16,723 bases of DNA, from positions 1 through 16,723 of the forward strand of contig JAVBUZ010000141.1 in the NCBI GenBank assembly GCA_031554725.1, written 5' to 3'. Positions 14,657-16,723 of the stretch are shown piece by piece. This DNA is from JAVBUZ01 sp031554725 (GTDB taxonomy: Bacteria > Bacillota > Clostridia > Lachnospirales > Lachnospiraceae). The position numbers and the translations under genes were made by a program. The first letter of the stretch is position 1; each line of letters opens with the position of its first letter. The notes beneath the pieces are model-generated. The model was not told the origin of the DNA. It worked only from the letters and a program-made list of their open reading frames with translations, and did no database searches.

Positions 14657-15432
14657 ATGATTTTGAAATTACTAGTATCCTTACGGAGTATACACGAGAA
14701 GCTGCAAATGCCAAAGAGGCTTTAGGGGTCGCAATAAAAGCCCGTGTTGCAAACGAGCCTCATGCTGTTATGGAAAAGCCACAGAAAAGATTTGTCTTGC
14801 GATTCACTGTTGCTGTTGCAGCATTTGTGCTTTTATTAACCGTCTCTATGCAAAGTGTTACAGTTCAGGCATTTGCCACTTTTATATACGAGAATGTAAT
14901 CCAACGTATCTTCCAACAAAAGGAAATTAACCAAAACATAGAGGGGATTTATGAATTGGAAACACTGTTCCCTCATGGTGAGATTGTGTGGGCAGATGGG
15001 TCTGGTTTGGCAAGCTATGTGATTTACATTGATGAAACATATAATGTAGAACAGTCGGAAAACCTGCTGCTTATTACTCCTAAATATGAAGGCTCAGTAC
15101 TTGATTTACCGCCAGTATTTATGGAAATTACTCAAGTCACAAATACAACCATCGAAGATATAGTGGCTCAGTATAGTGCCGACGGGGTATTCACGCAGAC
15201 GGGTACAGCATCTGATGATTTCCCGTATGTCGTGCTATATCATCAAGATGGACAACAATATAACAGTAAATGTAATGTTATTTATATTAGGGATAACGAG
15301 TGTGGCGGCGTATTCGTTATTACCGCACAATATTTTTTTGAAGCAGCCGAAGGACACGGTACACGCTTTGGGTATGCCCTTGGAACACTGGAAATTATTG
15401 ATGTCTCACAGTATGACATAAACGCTGAATAA
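14653..15432 (+). CDS. Membrane-anchored anti-sigma factor with extracytoplasmic sensor domain
   Basis: A 259-residue protein. About 46 cytoplasmic residues, expected to hold the sigma factor, are followed by one membrane helix (about 47-69) and an extracytoplasmic domain of about 180 residues (LLITPKYEGSVLDLPPVFME, later a DUF4367-like C-terminal half with FVITAQYFFEA and GYALGTLEII). The N-terminal part has no Cys, so it is not a zinc-binding (ZAS-type) anti-sigma. The start is TTG 14653, sharing bases with the sigma stop codon; GGAGG at 14639-14643 nine bases upstream supports it, and the nearby ATG at 14657 is out of frame. Function is inferred from topology and gene order; the DUF4367 resemblance is by eye only. 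Confidence 0.75.
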   Translation: MNDFEITSILTEYTREAANAKEALGVAIKARVANEPHAVMEKPQKRFVLRFTVAVAAFVLLLTVSMQSVTVQAFATFIYENVIQRIFQQKEINQNIEGIYELETLFPHGEIVWADGSGLASYVIYIDETYNVEQSENLLLITPKYEGSVLDLPPVFMEITQVTNTTIEDIVAQYSADGVFTQTGTASDDFPYVVLYHQDGQQYNSKCNVIYIRDNECGGVFVITAQYFFEAAEGHGTRFGYALGTLEIIDVSQYDINAE

Positions 15433-15545
15433 ACATTTCTATTATTGGCAGTGTGCTTATTACTGTTGAAGACTTACCACAAGTTTATTGAGCAAAATAG
15501 CAATGGTTTTATTAATAATGCATTGATGAAAGGATAAAGACCATT

Positions 15546-16328
15546 ATGAAAATAAAGAAAATATTATTGATTGTGATGTGCATTGTGGTTGTTTTGTTGA
15601 CGGTTATCACGATTGCGTTTGCAACCTTTATTGCAAGTGAAGACCCCCTTGAAGAAGATGCACAGCGGCTAGCCTTTGGTAAGGTATTGTGGGACGTATA
15701 TCAGCAGGGCACCCTTCCTGACGGTCAGGCGCTAGATTATATGGGTATGGAAGCCGCTGCTACCAGCAGTTTCGCTATCACCGACGTAGATGGAGATGGG
15801 CAGGAGGAGTTGTTACTCTTCTGGGAAAGTGGCTCTATGGCAGGAACAGTTGGGTATGTTTTCGGCTATGATGACGGAGATGTCCATGTGGAATTGTCCG
15901 CGTTTCCAAGTCTGACTTTCTATACCAATGGGGCTGTGGAGGCAGATTGGTCACACAACCAAAACTTAGCTGGAAAATTCTGGCCATATGACGTCTACCG
16001 CTACGATACGGAGAAGGATGCCTACCAGTCACTTGGAGGTGTGGATGCTTGGGACAAACGTGTTCGTGAGGAAAACGAAAAGGGTGACCGATTTCCCACC
16101 GATATTGATACTGACGGAGATGGTGTTGTCTATTATCTTCTCCCTGCCGACTGGAACGGACAGTATGATATGCCCATGGTGGATGGTTCGGACTATGAAA
16201 GTTGGAGAAACGCTTACATGGATGGGGCGGAAGAGATTAGTATTTCTCTCCAGAAGCTAACCGAAGTAAACATTGCCGCTTTGGGATATCCGAAGCCAAG
16301 CATCTCACTTCCTCAACCACAGGGGTGA
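15546..16328 (+). CDS. Unknown membrane-anchored or secreted protein with DxDxDG loops
   Basis: A 260-residue protein that I do not recognise as a named family. It begins with a basic N-terminus and a hydrophobic helix (about 5-28, a signal anchor or signal peptide), then an acidic exported domain. DVDGDGQEELLLFW (80-93) is an EF-hand/FG-GAP-like calcium loop with Asp80, 82, 84 and Glu88. DIDTDGDGV (186-194) is a second Asp/Gly-rich loop. Single FG-GAP-type loops of this kind are common in secreted Firmicute proteins of unknown role. It lies 113 bases after the anti-sigma gene with no terminator between, so it may be the last gene of the sigma operon. Its DNA is richer in GC than the rest of the window (33 of 60 bases at 15661-15720 against 22 of 60 at 4201-4260), which may mean later acquisition. 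AAAGGA at 15530-15535 is the ribosome binding site. Confidence 0.7.
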   Translation: MKIKKILLIVMCIVVVLLTVITIAFATFIASEDPLEEDAQRLAFGKVLWDVYQQGTLPDGQALDYMGMEAAATSSFAITDVDGDGQEELLLFWESGSMAGTVGYVFGYDDGDVHVELSAFPSLTFYTNGAVEADWSHNQNLAGKFWPYDVYRYDTEKDAYQSLGGVDAWDKRVREENEKGDRFPTDIDTDGDGVVYYLLPADWNGQYDMPMVDGSDYESWRNAYMDGAEEISISLQKLTEVNIAALGYPKPSISLPQPQG

Positions 16329-16357
16329 ATTAATTTAACAAAAAATAATTATTGGCG

Positions 16358-16507
16358 ATGAGTAATGCCATAGGACTGAGTTCAAGAAGTCGACAACAGA
16401 TGATTATAAGAGCATTTGAGCATTTTGAGAAATTGGGGGAAAGGAAGGGTAAGGGAAGTTCAAAAGTGAATATGGGTAGAAATACAAGGCAACAGATTTA
16501 TAACTAA
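16358..16507 (+). CDS. Possible small basic ORF or gene remnant
   Basis: An open frame of 49 codons from ATG 16358 encodes a Lys/Arg/Gln-rich peptide (SSRSRQQMIIRAFEHFEK, then GRNTRQQIYN). It has no clear ribosome binding site, and a stop codon lies four codons upstream, so I would not call it a gene without conservation. It could be a fragment of a deleted gene. Confidence 0.2.
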   Translation: MSNAIGLSSRSRQQMIIRAFEHFEKLGERKGKGSSKVNMGRNTRQQIYN

Positions 16508-16511
16508 GGGT

Positions 16512-16540
16512 ATGTTTTTTTAAATACAAAATGGTATAAT
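16512..16540 (+). promoter_or_regulatory. Extended -10 promoter for the AlbA_2-type gene
   Basis: TGGTATAAT at 16532-16540 is a perfect extended -10 box. The -35 region 17 bases upstream (ATGTTT) is poor, which extended -10 promoters tolerate. The gene starts 32 bases downstream. Confidence 0.6.
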
Positions 16541-16572
16541 ATAGAATGATGTATTTCAAGGGGAGGTATTAA

Positions 16573-16723
16573 ATGTTAGCAGATGAAATTAGGGCAGGAG
16601 AATCAGCCAATATAGAGTTTAAGATTGAAGTGCCTAAAAAGAGTGAAAAATATATAAAGAGTGTCATCGCATTTGCTAATACTGCAGGTGGCAAGATTGT
16701 TATTGGCGTGGATGATGAAACGC
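16573..16723 (+). CDS. Start of an AlbA_2 (Schlafen AlbA-like) domain protein, cut by the window edge
   Basis: Only the first 50 residues are present. ESANIEFK (9-16) and SVIAFANTAGGKIVIGVDDE (30-49) are the signature of the AlbA_2/AAA_4 DNA- or RNA-binding domain, found at the N-terminus of proteins often annotated as ATP-binding putative transcriptional regulators. Most full-length relatives are 350-500 residues with a winged-helix C-terminus, some with helicase-like parts; which type this is cannot be seen. GGGAGG at 16561-16566 lies 6 bases before the ATG. Such genes are frequent in accessory and defence-rich regions, so the sequence just beyond the window deserves attention. Confidence 0.85.
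   Translation, partial: MLADEIRAGESANIEFKIEVPKKSEKYIKSVIAFANTAGGKIVIGVDDET

Noticed and set aside
1..16723. tRNA, rRNA, CRISPR array or prophage attachment site
   Set aside because: None seen on either strand: no regularly spaced repeats, no cloverleaf-like or rRNA-like segments, no integrase.

Overview
The window looks like chromosomal DNA of an anaerobic, low-GC, plant-fibre-associated Clostridia member, most likely Lachnospiraceae. This is inferred from AT-rich coding DNA, strong AGGAGG ribosome binding sites, lipobox lipoproteins, a YhaM nuclease, and a pectin-degradation pair resembling those of Lachnoclostridium-type species. Every gene I support lies on the + strand.

Layout. (1) Positions 1-3050 hold the 3' end of a rhamnogalacturonan acetylesterase-like SGNH (CE12-type) protein ending in S-layer-homology-like modules, then a GH112 phosphorylase, probably specific for galactosyl-rhamnose. 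Together they suggest deacetylation of rhamnogalacturonan I at the cell surface and phosphorolysis of the imported disaccharide in the cytosol. A strong terminator closes this unit. (2) Positions 3192-9302 hold an M3 oligoendopeptidase, a lipoprotein serpin, a membrane-anchored PrsA/SurA-like foldase, a GNAT acetyltransferase and an overlapping metallo-beta-lactamase-fold hydrolase. (3) Positions 9378-13151 form a probable operon: a membrane-anchored HtrA-like protein lacking all three catalytic residues, the 3'-5' exoribonuclease YhaM, and the RlmD-type 23S rRNA uracil methyltransferase. It ends at a strong, probably bidirectional terminator. (4) Positions 13255-16328 hold an ECF sigma-factor module: an ECF-type promoter candidate, an unknown lipoprotein, the sigma factor, a translationally coupled anti-sigma factor, and a membrane-anchored protein with DxDxDG loops and higher GC. 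(5) The window ends in the start of an AlbA_2/Schlafen-type gene with its own promoter.

How the genes may work together. Regions 2-3 read as housekeeping plus envelope protein quality control, with two members (foldase and HtrA) that appear to have lost their catalytic residues and may act as binding proteins. Region 4 is the best candidate for an undescribed system. Its lipoprotein and its terminal DxDxDG protein match no family I recognise, and both probably sit outside the membrane near the sensor anti-sigma. Several compact regulatory architectures also stand out: a hairpin that would bridge a distant Shine-Dalgarno sequence to the yhaM start codon, a promoter whose spacer is the 5' arm of a terminator, an inverted repeat across the ECF promoter, and a motif pair shared by two intergenic regions.
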